Below are positions 27,529 to 34,377 of a stretch of 34,620 nt of DNA, piece by piece. Numbering within the stretch: position 1 is the first letter of the stretch; each line of letters starts with the position of its first letter. The stretch covers positions 1-34,620 of the forward strand of contig JALOOU010000057.1 of assembly GCA_025454255.1 (NCBI GenBank), in the 5' to 3' direction. The position numbers were made by a program, and so were the translations under genes. Source of the stretch: Desulfobacterales bacterium. Its GTDB lineage: Bacteria > Desulfobacterota > Desulfobacteria > Desulfobacterales > SpSt-501. The notes beneath the pieces are model-generated. The model worked only from the letters and a program-made list of their open reading frames with translations. It did not search any database and was not told where the DNA came from.

Positions 27529-28737
27529 ATGAGACTGAACAACTTCTGGACATACCGCCGCATCCTGCTGACCCGGGGCTTTCTTCGTTCTCTGCGCCGT
27601 TCGCGGCAGAACCTCGAAGCATCCCGCCAGGGGGCCCCGCCGGCATACGGGCCTTTCATGGCCGAGCTGGATGTCACCTATCGCTGCAATTGCCGCTGCC
27701 GCATGTGTCAGCGCTGGCAGGACACGCGGTCCGACGGCCTCGACCTGGCGGACTACGAGCGGCTGGCCGGCGAGTTTTCCGCACTGGGGGTCTACCAGGT
27801 GAGCATCGCCGGCGGCGAGCCGCTGCTGCGCGGGGATATTTTCGAGATCATCGGGCATTTCGCCGCGCGCGGCATGTCGGTAAACCTCTGCACGAACGGG
27901 ATGCTGCTGGAGAAATACCGGCGCGAGATCGCCGCCAGCGGTGCGACCTGCGTCACGGTCAGCCTGGACGCCGCCACGGCCCAGTGCCACGACGCCATCC
28001 GCGGCCTTGCGGGCTCCTTCCGCGGCATCGCGCGCGGCATCGCCGCCTATCTCTCCCGGCGCAACGGGGCCACCGCGCCCCTGCTGCGCGTGCGCATGAC
28101 GGTCTCGGCCGCGAACACCCCGGAAATCCGGGAGTTCTGTCAGTCCTGGAGCGGGGTGGCCGACGATGTGCTGCTGCAGCCGGTTCATCGCTGCGAACCA
28201 TCCTACTATACGGGCTTGGACGAAGGCGGGCTGAGGCTGGACCCGGCCGCAATCTCCGACCAGCTTCAGGGCACGGCGATGGAAAACGACCCGTACCTGC
28301 GCCGTCTGATCGAGAGCCTATCCGCCACGGGCCGCTTCCCCTATTACCCGTGCTACGCCGGCCTGCTCATGGTGCGGATCGACCCCTGGGGCGGCGTCTA
28401 CCCCTGCCTGGAACAGCACGTGAGCGTGGGGTCCATCCGGAAGGGCGGGTTCGCCGCGGTCTGGAACTCAGCGGTTTTCGATCGGGAGCGCAAACGGCTG
28501 GGGTCGCACCGGCCGTGCCGCTGCTGGTACAACAACACCGCCATGATCGGGCATTTCGGCCGCCGCCTGGAGAAGACCCTTTTTTCAGCCGCCGCCGCCG
28601 GGCGTCTCCCGGCCGCCCGCTCCGGCGGGAGGAGCGAGACGGCCTGCTGCGCCCGGCCTGCCGACCCCGGCCCGGTGACGGGCGACGGCTTGCGGCTGAC
28701 CGCTCAAATGTCCGTGCGCCGGCGGGGCAGGAAGTAG
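27529..28737 (+). CDS. Radical SAM protein of unknown target
   Basis: 402 residues. The [4Fe-4S]/SAM motif C-x3-C-x2-C is read in TYRCNCRCRMCQRW, at about residues 49-56 from the chosen start. It is followed by the glycine-rich SIAGGEPLLRGD and LCTNGMLL, as in the standard radical SAM barrel. The C-terminal region has further cysteines (PCYAGLLMVRIDPWGGVYPC, then HRPCRCWYNN) that resemble a shortened SPASM/twitch-type auxiliary cluster. The frame is open to 27427; the ATG at 27529 starts a basic, plausible N-terminus (MRLNNFWTYRRILLTRGF) but has no clear ribosome site. It converges with, and overlaps by 34 bp, the carbon-nitrogen hydrolase gene. The substrate is unknown; peptide or cofactor modification is possible. 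Confidence 0.85.
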   Translation: MRLNNFWTYRRILLTRGFLRSLRRSRQNLEASRQGAPPAYGPFMAELDVTYRCNCRCRMCQRWQDTRSDGLDLADYERLAGEFSALGVYQVSIAGGEPLLRGDIFEIIGHFAARGMSVNLCTNGMLLEKYRREIAASGATCVTVSLDAATAQCHDAIRGLAGSFRGIARGIAAYLSRRNGATAPLLRVRMTVSAANTPEIREFCQSWSGVADDVLLQPVHRCEPSYYTGLDEGGLRLDPAAISDQLQGTAMENDPYLRRLIESLSATGRFPYYPCYAGLLMVRIDPWGGVYPCLEQHVSVGSIRKGGFAAVWNSAVFDRERKRLGSHRPCRCWYNNTAMIGHFGRRLEKTLFSAAAAGRLPAARSGGRSETACCARPADPGPVTGDGLRLTAQMSVRRRGRK

Positions 28738-29504
28738 CGCATCGGGTGGCCGCGCACGGCCGCCAGATCCTCGGCCTTCAGCTCGGCGATCAGCAACCCT
28801 TCCCGGTCGTTGACATAATCGGCCAGCACCCGCCCGTCCGGCCCGATGGCGACCGCCACGCCGGGAAACGTCATGCCCGCCCCGTTGGCCCCCGTCTGGT
28901 TGCAGGCCACGATGAAGACCCCGTTGTCGTAGGCCCGCGCCGGCATATGCCGCATCCAGGAGGAACGCTTCTCGCCAGGGGTGCCCCGCGGGGAGGCGTG
29001 GGGCATGAAAATGAGGTCGGCGCCGTCTGCGGCCATGCGGGTCGACAGGGCGGGGAAGTGGGCGTCGTAGCAGAGCTGGACGCCGAAGCGCACGCCGGCC
29101 GCCTCAAACAGGCCGGCACGATCGCCGGCCGCGAAGAGGCTCTCCTCCGGCGGCGCGATGTGCAGCTTGCGATAGACGCCGCCGACGCCCTCCGGCGACA
29201 CCACCAGGTGGCTGGCAAACGTCCTGCCGCCGGCATCCCGCTCCGCCATCCCCGCCAGGATCACTATGGCCTGCCGCCGGGCGATGTCGCAGAGGCTTTC
29301 GGTCACCGCTCCGGGGACCGGCTCGGCGACGGCCTTCACCCGCTCCGCGAGCCCGTAGCCGGTGACGTTCAGCTCGGGGAAACAGACCAAGGCGGCGCCT
29401 TCGGCGCGGGCGGCGGCCGCCCAATGCTCCGTGCGCTCGAGGTTCTCGGTGGTTTGGCCCAGCGGCGCATTGAAAACGGCGGCGGCGATGCGAACAGAGC
29501 GCAT
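28704..29504 (-). CDS. Carbon-nitrogen hydrolase (nitrilase superfamily)
   Basis: 266 residues. The Glu-Lys-Cys triad is visible: the glutamate in VCFPELNVTG, the lysine in VYRKLHIAPPEE and the cysteine in GVQLCYDAHFP. Members hydrolyse amides or nitriles; the exact substrate cannot be assigned. A TTG gives an open frame to 29540, but the ATG at 29502-29504 matches the family N-terminus (VRIAAAVFNAPLGQT). It lies 94 bp after the AhbA/B-like gene on the same strand, and its 3' end overlaps that of the radical SAM gene. Confidence 0.9.
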   Translation of the reverse strand: MRSVRIAAAVFNAPLGQTTENLERTEHWAAAARAEGAALVCFPELNVTGYGLAERVKAVAEPVPGAVTESLCDIARRQAIVILAGMAERDAGGRTFASHLVVSPEGVGGVYRKLHIAPPEESLFAAGDRAGLFEAAGVRFGVQLCYDAHFPALSTRMAADGADLIFMPHASPRGTPGEKRSSWMRHMPARAYDNGVFIVACNQTGANGAGMTFPGVAVAIGPDGRVLADYVNDREGLLIAELKAEDLAAVRGHPMRYFLPRRRTDI

Positions 29505-29598
29505 GGGGATCGACGCCCCTCCAAAGTTCAACGGTTGCAAAGGTGCAGGTGCGTTTCAGCACCGACGGGCAGCGCGGCACTCTCCGCGTTCGATGCGG

Positions 29599-30066
29599 TC
29601 ATACATCGAACTGCGCCCGGATCTTGAACACCTTCGTGGCGGGCAGGTTGAGGATTTCGCTGACACCGGTCTCTGCGGCGATTTGGCGCAGTTTGGCCTC
29701 GATCTCCGCCATGGAGGGGGCGATGAAGGTGAACCAGACGTTGAAGGCGTTGTCCCGCAGGTAGTTGTGCGTGACTCCGGGATGGCGGTTGACCGCGGCC
29801 GCGAAGCGCGCCACCTGGCCGGCCGGCACCCGGGCGGCGCACAGCGTGCTCACATAGCCGAGCTTGTCGGGTACGAAATTGCCGCCGATGCGGCGGATGA
29901 TGCCGCACTGCCGCAGGCGGGCGACGCGTTCGATGAGCTCGCGCTCCTCCAACCCCAGCTCCTCGGCCAGCACCTGATAGGGGCGCGGCGCGATGGGGAA
30001 GTCCGACTGGATCCGGTTCAGGATCGCGCGGTCGGCCTCGTCCAACTCGGCGTCATTCGCTTCCAT
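29599..30066 (-). CDS. AhbA/AhbB-type siroheme decarboxylase subunit (Lrp/AsnC fold)
   Basis: 155 residues: an AsnC/Lrp-type winged helix (about 8-65, LNRIQSDFPIAPRPYQVLAEE then GIIRRIGGNF) followed by an Lrp-like alpha/beta domain with HPGVTHNYLRDNAFNVWFTF. This layout and the QxDFP and THNYLR motifs are those of siroheme decarboxylase subunits, which turn siroheme into didecarboxysiroheme in the alternative haem pathway of sulfate reducers and archaea. The usual partner subunit is not next to it, so it may be encoded elsewhere. A simple Lrp-type regulator is the alternative. AhbA seems slightly more likely than AhbB from the HNYLR segment, but I cannot decide. Confidence 0.78.
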   Translation of the reverse strand: MEANDAELDEADRAILNRIQSDFPIAPRPYQVLAEELGLEERELIERVARLRQCGIIRRIGGNFVPDKLGYVSTLCAARVPAGQVARFAAAVNRHPGVTHNYLRDNAFNVWFTFIAPSMAEIEAKLRQIAAETGVSEILNLPATKVFKIRAQFDV

Positions 30067-30132
30067 CGTCCAAAGGGGTCCTTATCCGCAACGGCCCTCC
30101 GGCAGCGCCCCGGCCAAAGCTGTGTCGTTGCA

Positions 30133-30257
30133 GACGACGGCGTGCAAGGCCCAAGTTCAAGGCGCGCGAGTCTCGCGTAGCGAGGCGTACTGCGAGTACG
30201 CCGCAGCGACCGCGGGATGACGCGCAACGCCGAAATTGGGCGTTCCACGCCGTCGTC
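30133..30257. repeat. Copy L of a ~122-bp repeat family, bounded by 12-bp inverted ends
   Basis: It begins GACGACGGCGTG and ends with its exact reverse complement CACGCCGTCGTC. The core holds GGCCCAAGTTCAAGGCGCGC on one side and GCGCAACGCCGAAATTGGGC on the other. The reverse complement of the core aligns with the tandem copies at 30669-30912, so L is inverted relative to them. Its right end overlaps the yjbQ stop codon by two bases. No protein is supported. Confidence 0.7.
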
Positions 30258-30657
30258 AGGCCCACCGCCCCGCCAGCACCCGTACCTGCACGCTCCTGCG
30301 GCGCGGGCCGTCGAACTCGCAGAAAAAAACGCCCTGCCAGGTCCCGAGAACCAGGTCGCCCTCTTCGACGGCGATCGCCTGGGAGGCGCCCACCAGGGTC
30401 GCTTTGATATGGGCGGCAGAGTTGCCCTCCAGGTGGCGGTAGTCGGCCTTCCACGGCACCATGCGGTTGAGCGCCATGATGAGGTCCGCCGCGACGCTCG
30501 GGTCGGCGGCCTCGTTGATGGTGATGCCCGCGGTGGTGTGCGGCGCGGCCACCAGGCACAGCCCCTCCCCGACGCCGGAGGCGGCGACGGCCCGGCGCAC
30601 CTCCGCCGTGATGTCGACCAGCTCGGTTGGGGTGCGGGTATGGACCGTCAGCACCAT
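30256..30657 (-). CDS. yjbQ: YjbQ/UPF0047 family protein
   Basis: 133 residues, the family's normal size. Conserved motifs are APHTTAGITINE, a metal-binding-type histidine in YRHLEGNSAAHIKATLVG, and LGTWQGVFFCEFDGPRRR. The family has been reported to have thiamine-phosphate-synthase-like activity in some members, but the in vivo role is unsettled. The frame is open to 30738 across the neighbouring repeat; the ATG at 30655-30657 with GGAGGGG before it is the real start. Repeat copies of one family lie immediately on each side, in opposite orientations. Confidence 0.93.
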   Translation of the reverse strand: MVLTVHTRTPTELVDITAEVRRAVAASGVGEGLCLVAAPHTTAGITINEAADPSVAADLIMALNRMVPWKADYRHLEGNSAAHIKATLVGASQAIAVEEGDLVLGTWQGVFFCEFDGPRRRSVQVRVLAGRWA

Positions 30658-30668
30658 AAGCCCCTCCG

Positions 30669-30912
30669 ATGACCGGGCGGGACGCCCAATGTCGGCGTTG
30701 CGCTTCGGCCTGCGCTCGCTGCGGCGTGCCGAACGCACACCTGGCTCGGCAGGTCTCGCGCGCCTTGACCTTGGGCGTCGCGCCCGGTCATCCGCGGGGC
30801 GGGAGGCCCAATGTCGGCGTTGCGCTTCGGCCTGCGCTCGCTGCGGCGTGCCGAACGCACGCCTGGCTCGGCAGGTCTCGCGCGCCTTGACCTTGGGCGT
30901 CGCGCCCGGTCA
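30669..30912. repeat. Copies R1 and R2 of the ~122-bp repeat, in tandem
   Basis: R1 (30669-30791) begins ATGACCGGGCG and ends with the exact complement CGCCCGGTCAT. R2 follows with a period of 122 bp and is nearly identical from CCCAATGTCGGCGTTGCGC to CGCCCGGTCA, with only a few differences in the core, but its left end does not match as an inverted end. The open frames running through it are by-products of the repeat. Together with copy L it brackets yjbQ. Confidence 0.75.
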
Positions 30913-30943
30913 GCCGTGAGGGGCGGCGCCCGATGTCGTCACG

Positions 30944-30980
30944 AAAAAAGCCCTGCGCCAGACGCGCGCAGGGCTTTTTT
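30944..30980 (-). terminator. Strong intrinsic terminator of the flx-dsrC operon
   Basis: GCCCTGCGC (30950-30958) pairs perfectly with GCGCAGGGC (30966-30974), with a run of six A before and six T after. It would work on either strand. It lies 30-70 bp after the dsrC stop in the direction of transcription. Confidence 0.88.
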
Positions 30981-31011
30981 TAAAAAGCAAACGGGCGTGG
31001 ACGGCGGCGCG

Positions 31012-31329
31012 TCACACGCAGCCGGTCGGTTTGGGAAGGCCGGCCATTTTGCAGGCTCCCTTGCCGGGCCCGGAGGGGAACAGCTCGTAAATGTGCTTGA
31101 GCTTGAATCCGGTCACTTTGGAGAGCACCCGCACCATCGGAGCGATGCCGTTTTTCTCGTAGTAGTCGCGCAGCACATCGACGAGCTTCTTGTGCTCATC
31201 GGTCAGCTCGTCGATGCCCTCCTGGGCCTTGACGTACTGGACCCATTCCGGGCAATAGTTGTTGTAGGAGTCGATGAACCCGTCTTCATCCACATTGAAC
31301 GTTTTACCCATGAATTCGACTGTTGGCAT
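31012..31329 (-). CDS. dsrC: DsrC, sulfur-carrier protein of dissimilatory sulfite reduction
   Basis: 105 residues, the exact length of classical DsrC. The two redox cysteines are C93 (GACKMAGLPKP) and the penultimate C104 in the mobile C-terminal arm, so it can form the trisulfide/disulfide states used in sulfite reduction, unlike TusE, which keeps one. A GTG two codons upstream is possible, but the ATG at 31327-31329 has AAGGAGG at the best spacing. It follows flxA by 118 bp with its own promoter candidate and is closed by a strong terminator. Reduction of the DsrC trisulfide or disulfide needs a heterodisulfide-reductase-like partner; the Flx genes next to it suggest a link. Confidence 0.96.
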   Translation of the reverse strand: MPTVEFMGKTFNVDEDGFIDSYNNYCPEWVQYVKAQEGIDELTDEHKKLVDVLRDYYEKNGIAPMVRVLSKVTGFKLKHIYELFPSGPGKGACKMAGLPKPTGCV

Positions 31330-31402
31330 GTACACATCCTCCTTGTCTCTAGTGGGGTGGTTATAACTAGGCTGACCGCCTGATGTCCCTGTTGAAGTCT
31401 AC

Positions 31403-31431
31403 CCAATAAATGAAGCGGCTGAGGTTGTCAA
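31403..31431 (-). promoter_or_regulatory. Candidate sigma-70 promoter of dsrC
   Basis: Perfect TTGACA (31426-31431 on the minus strand), 17 bp, TATTGG (31403-31408). It lies in the flxA-dsrC gap about 75 bp before the dsrC ATG, so dsrC can be expressed beyond the level of the flx genes. The -35 region matches that in front of the CBS-pair gene at 3799-3827. Confidence 0.6.
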
Positions 31432-31447
31432 TACATAAATGCCCGCT

Positions 31448-32293
31448 TCAATACTCCCGCGGGGTTTTGTTGAGCTGCTCCAGGGTGAAGACCGGGCCGT
31501 CCTTGCAGACGAACTCTTTTCCGATGTTGCAGCGGCCGCACATGCCGATGCCGCATTTCATGCGGTTTTCGAGCGACATGATGATCTTGTCGTGGGCGTA
31601 CCCCAGCTTGTCGAGCACCGGCTGGGTGAACTTGATCATGATCGGCGGCCCGCAGATGATGGCGTAGGTGTCGCTGCCGGCGGGCGGGGCCTTCTTTTCC
31701 GCGATGGCCGGTACGAAGCCGACGTTGTATTTCCAGTTCGGGTCGCTGGTGGCGTCCACCGTGATGTGCATATGGATGTCGTCTCTCTGCTCCCAAGCGG
31801 CGAGCTCCTCGCGGTAGAGCAGCATCCCCGGGCTGCGGGCGCCGTAGATGACGTGGATCTCTCCGAAATTCTTGCGGTTCTCCGGCTGCAGCATGTAGAC
31901 GATGGATGAACGCAGAGTGGTGAAGGCGAACCCGCCGCCGATGATGACGACGTTTTTGCCCTGCATCTTCTCCCACGGGTACCAGTTGCCCATGGGCCCG
32001 CGCAGGCCCATGATGTCCCCGGGTTTCATGGCGTGCAGGAAGGAGGAGACCCGGCCGACCTTGTTGACCGTGAACATCACGAAGCCCTTTTCGGTCGGGG
32101 AGGAGGCGATCCCGATCGGGATCTCCCCCTGGCCGGTCACCGAGAGCTCGGCGAACTGCCCGGCCTTGTAGGCGAACTTCTGCTCATCGGCGGGGTCCAG
32201 AAACACGAACTTGAAGGTCTTGAGGTTCTTGTCCTCGGTCTCGACGGTGATGTCGTCGATGCGCACCGGGTAGGGCAGATAGGGATTTCGCAC
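31448..32293 (-). CDS. flxA: FlxA, FAD/NAD(P)-binding oxidoreductase subunit
   Basis: 281 residues of the dihydroorotate-dehydrogenase-electron-transfer/AsrB-like family. An FAD-binding barrel contains GEIPIGIASSP. The nucleotide domain begins VVIIGGGFAFTTLRSSIVYML and includes GARSPGMLLYREEL. The C-terminal cysteines (CGIGMCGRCNIGKEFVC) bind a [2Fe-2S] cluster. In Flx-Hdr complexes this subunit takes electrons from NADH. The frame starts at a TTG at 32317 overlapping flxB, but the GTG at 32291-32293 has AGAGAGG at better spacing. Translation is probably coupled to flxB either way. Confidence 0.9.
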   Translation of the reverse strand: MRNPYLPYPVRIDDITVETEDKNLKTFKFVFLDPADEQKFAYKAGQFAELSVTGQGEIPIGIASSPTEKGFVMFTVNKVGRVSSFLHAMKPGDIMGLRGPMGNWYPWEKMQGKNVVIIGGGFAFTTLRSSIVYMLQPENRKNFGEIHVIYGARSPGMLLYREELAAWEQRDDIHMHITVDATSDPNWKYNVGFVPAIAEKKAPPAGSDTYAIICGPPIMIKFTQPVLDKLGYAHDKIIMSLENRMKCGIGMCGRCNIGKEFVCKDGPVFTLEQLNKTPREY

Positions 32294-32309
32294 GGTCGAT
32301 CCTCTCTCT

Positions 32310-33377
32310 TTAGTCAATGGCGCAGGCTTCGCCGGAGGCGGCCAGGCCGTTCATCAGGCCGCACACCCGGCGGATGTCGATGTTGACCGGGCACAGCCGC
32401 ACGCAGCGGCCGCAGCCCACGCACTGGATGCCGCGGTCGTACTTGTCCACGAAATACTTGAGCTTGTGCATGAAACGCTGCCGCACGCGGTGCAGCTTCG
32501 TGCCGCGCGGGTTGTGGCCCGTCCCGTGCAGGGTGAACAACGGGTACATGCAGCTGTCCCAGTTCTTCATCCGCACGCCGGAGGTGCCCCGGGTCTCGTC
32601 CTGGATGTCGAAGCACCAGCAGGTCGGGCAGGAGTAGGTGCAGGTGCCGCAGTTGATGCAGGCAAAGGAGACCTCTTCCCAGAATCCCGCGTTGTAGAGC
32701 GCGGTGGTGTCCGCCGCTTTGAGGCTCTCGGTCTGGACCTGCGAGGCGATTTTGGCCTCGGCCGCCTGGCGCAGGTCGGCCAGGCGCCCCTCGGCCTTGG
32801 CGTCGGCGGTCTGGGTCCAACCGCCCGCCGCCACCCAGGCGGCCCCCTTCTCGGTCAAGACCTTGGCCAGGAAATGATCGCCCGCGTCGGCCAAAAGCAC
32901 GTCCAAGCCCTCCTCGTGAAAGGGGCCGCAGCCGGCCGTGGTGCAGAAGCACGAGCTGCAGGGGGAGGCGCAGCTTAAGCCCACGAAGGTTGTCGATTCG
33001 TAGGCCCTGAGCCAATAAGGGTCCTTGTAGTCGGGGGTGTCGAAATTCATCCGCACCAGCACGAAGGCCTTGGCGTCGCAGGGCCGGATGCCGAGCACCG
33101 CTCGGGGGCTCGTGTCCGCGGGGGCCTCCTTCATGATGTGGTGGTCCGGCCGGCTCTCGTCCAAACTGTAGGTCAGCATCACCTCGGACTGGGGGTAGAC
33201 CAGGTGCTTGGGCGAAAGCCGCGTGTTCTGGCAGGAGAAGTCCGGCAGCTGGCCGTTCTCCAGGCGCTTGAAGCTGTGGAACTCCTTCTCCTTCACCGGG
33301 CCGAACAGCCGGAAGCTGCCGGCGGCCTTGGCCAGGCCGGCCGGCCACTCCTTTTTCGGGATCGCGATCATCTTCAT
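32310..33377 (-). CDS. flxB: FlxB, AsrA-like iron-sulfur subunit
   Basis: 355 residues. A cysteine-rich central patch (SCASPCSSCFCTTAGCGP, near 140-155) is followed by two [4Fe-4S] ferredoxin motifs at the C-terminal end: CINCGTCTYSCPTCW (near 235-250) and CVGCGRCVRLCPVNI (near 318-332). The family is that of the anaerobic sulfite reductase A / sulfhydrogenase beta-type electron-transfer subunits. No siroheme-binding subunit follows, which argues for Flx rather than an assimilatory sulfite reductase. It should relay electrons from FlxA toward FlxC/FlxD. The gene lies 51 bp after flxC. Confidence 0.88.
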   Translation of the reverse strand: MKMIAIPKKEWPAGLAKAAGSFRLFGPVKEKEFHSFKRLENGQLPDFSCQNTRLSPKHLVYPQSEVMLTYSLDESRPDHHIMKEAPADTSPRAVLGIRPCDAKAFVLVRMNFDTPDYKDPYWLRAYESTTFVGLSCASPCSSCFCTTAGCGPFHEEGLDVLLADAGDHFLAKVLTEKGAAWVAAGGWTQTADAKAEGRLADLRQAAEAKIASQVQTESLKAADTTALYNAGFWEEVSFACINCGTCTYSCPTCWCFDIQDETRGTSGVRMKNWDSCMYPLFTLHGTGHNPRGTKLHRVRQRFMHKLKYFVDKYDRGIQCVGCGRCVRLCPVNIDIRRVCGLMNGLAASGEACAID

Positions 33378-33428
33378 TTACGGTTGCCTCTGCGTCAAAG
33401 GGGTCTGCGAGGGGCGATGGCCCCCGCG

Positions 33429-34376
33429 TTACTTGATGAAATCGTTCGGGTCCTGGGGCCGGTAGGTGTCGAGCGGCGGCCGCACCTCCAGGCTCAGGCC
33501 CGCCTCCCAGCCGAAGAGGTCCAGGCAGTCCTTCTCCAGCTTCTTGGTGAAGACGCGCATGTTGATCCCGACCGGGCAGGAGCGCTCGCAGGAGCCGCAG
33601 TCCGTGCAGCGGCCGGCGCAGTGATAGGCCCGCAGAAAGTGGAACGCGCGCACGTCCTGCGGGTCCTGGCCCTTGCCCACCCACTGGGGCCGCGCCTCGT
33701 CCACGAAGCAGGTCGGGCAGTAGCAGAGCGGGCAGGCGTTGCGGCAGGCGTAGCAGCGTACGCAGGGGGCGAGCAGCTCCTCGACGTACTTCCAGCGCTG
33801 CTCGGGGCCCATGGCCTCCAGGCTGCGCACGTCGGCGTAGCGGTCGACGCCCTGCTGCTCGGGTACCGGTTCGGCCACCAGCTCGTCGTGGATCACCGGG
33901 TTTCGGTGGATGCACAGGCTGCAGTTGTGCTGGAGCACGTCCTTTTTTTCGAAGCGCTGGCTGAAGCCGCCGCCCTTGGCCGTGACGCCGGCCTCGTCCT
34001 CGATGACCGCGGTGATCTCGCCGGGGCATTTCATCGCGATTTTGCGCTTGTCGACCATGCCTTTGCAGGGCACGCCGATAACCACCAGCTGCTCGCGTTT
34101 GATCTTGTTTTCGATGATGTGGGTGACGATGTTGCGCGAGTCGCAGCCCTTGGCCACGATGCCGATCTTTTCCTTGCGGTCGGTCAGGTAGTTGGCCAGG
34201 TTGATCCCGCAGTGGCTGTCCCAGACCAGCGCCTGCACCTGCGCCGGGGTCTTGGCGAAATGCGGCTCGTTCATCATCGGCACGGTCCCCTGGCGGAACC
34301 CGATGACCATCTCCACCGAGCCGGAGGTGAGCAGCCGGCCGGCGATTTCCCTAATTTTTTCGGCATAGCTCAGCAT
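33429..34376 (-). CDS. flxC: FlxC, iron-sulfur subunit with FrhB-like N-terminal part
   Basis: 315 residues. The N-terminal ~150 residues recall F420-hydrogenase beta-type proteins (GIVAKGCDSRNIVTHI, VVIGVPCKGMVD). A cysteine set HNCSLCIHRNP follows, then two ferredoxin-type motifs, CVRCYACRNACPLCYC and CTDCGSCERSCPVGI. The ATG follows the flxD stop by one base, so the genes are translationally coupled. Order and type match the FlxABCD sets described from Desulfovibrio and other anaerobes, where the module gives NADH electrons to HdrABC. The assignment of letters B and C between the two ferredoxin-like genes rests on order. Confidence 0.85.
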   Translation of the reverse strand: MLSYAEKIREIAGRLLTSGSVEMVIGFRQGTVPMMNEPHFAKTPAQVQALVWDSHCGINLANYLTDRKEKIGIVAKGCDSRNIVTHIIENKIKREQLVVIGVPCKGMVDKRKIAMKCPGEITAVIEDEAGVTAKGGGFSQRFEKKDVLQHNCSLCIHRNPVIHDELVAEPVPEQQGVDRYADVRSLEAMGPEQRWKYVEELLAPCVRCYACRNACPLCYCPTCFVDEARPQWVGKGQDPQDVRAFHFLRAYHCAGRCTDCGSCERSCPVGINMRVFTKKLEKDCLDLFGWEAGLSLEVRPPLDTYRPQDPNDFIK

Positions 34377-34377
34377 G

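Noticed and set aside
30669-30890. Small cysteine-rich proteins encoded in the tandem repeat
   Set aside because: The frames follow the repeat unit, have no convincing start signal, and the inverted copy L does not encode the same protein; structure of the DNA/RNA explains the conservation better.
30133-30912. yjbQ as cargo of a composite transposon
   Set aside because: The bracketing repeats are short, carry no transposase and have differing ends; yjbQ is a widespread housekeeping-type gene with normal codon use. Kept only as a repeat finding.
31448-34376. Reading the flxA-flxB-flxC genes as an anaerobic sulfite reductase (asrABC)
   Set aside because: The A- and B-like parts are similar, but no siroheme subunit is present and an FrhB-like subunit plus an MvhD-type subunit lie in the same operon, which fits Flx.
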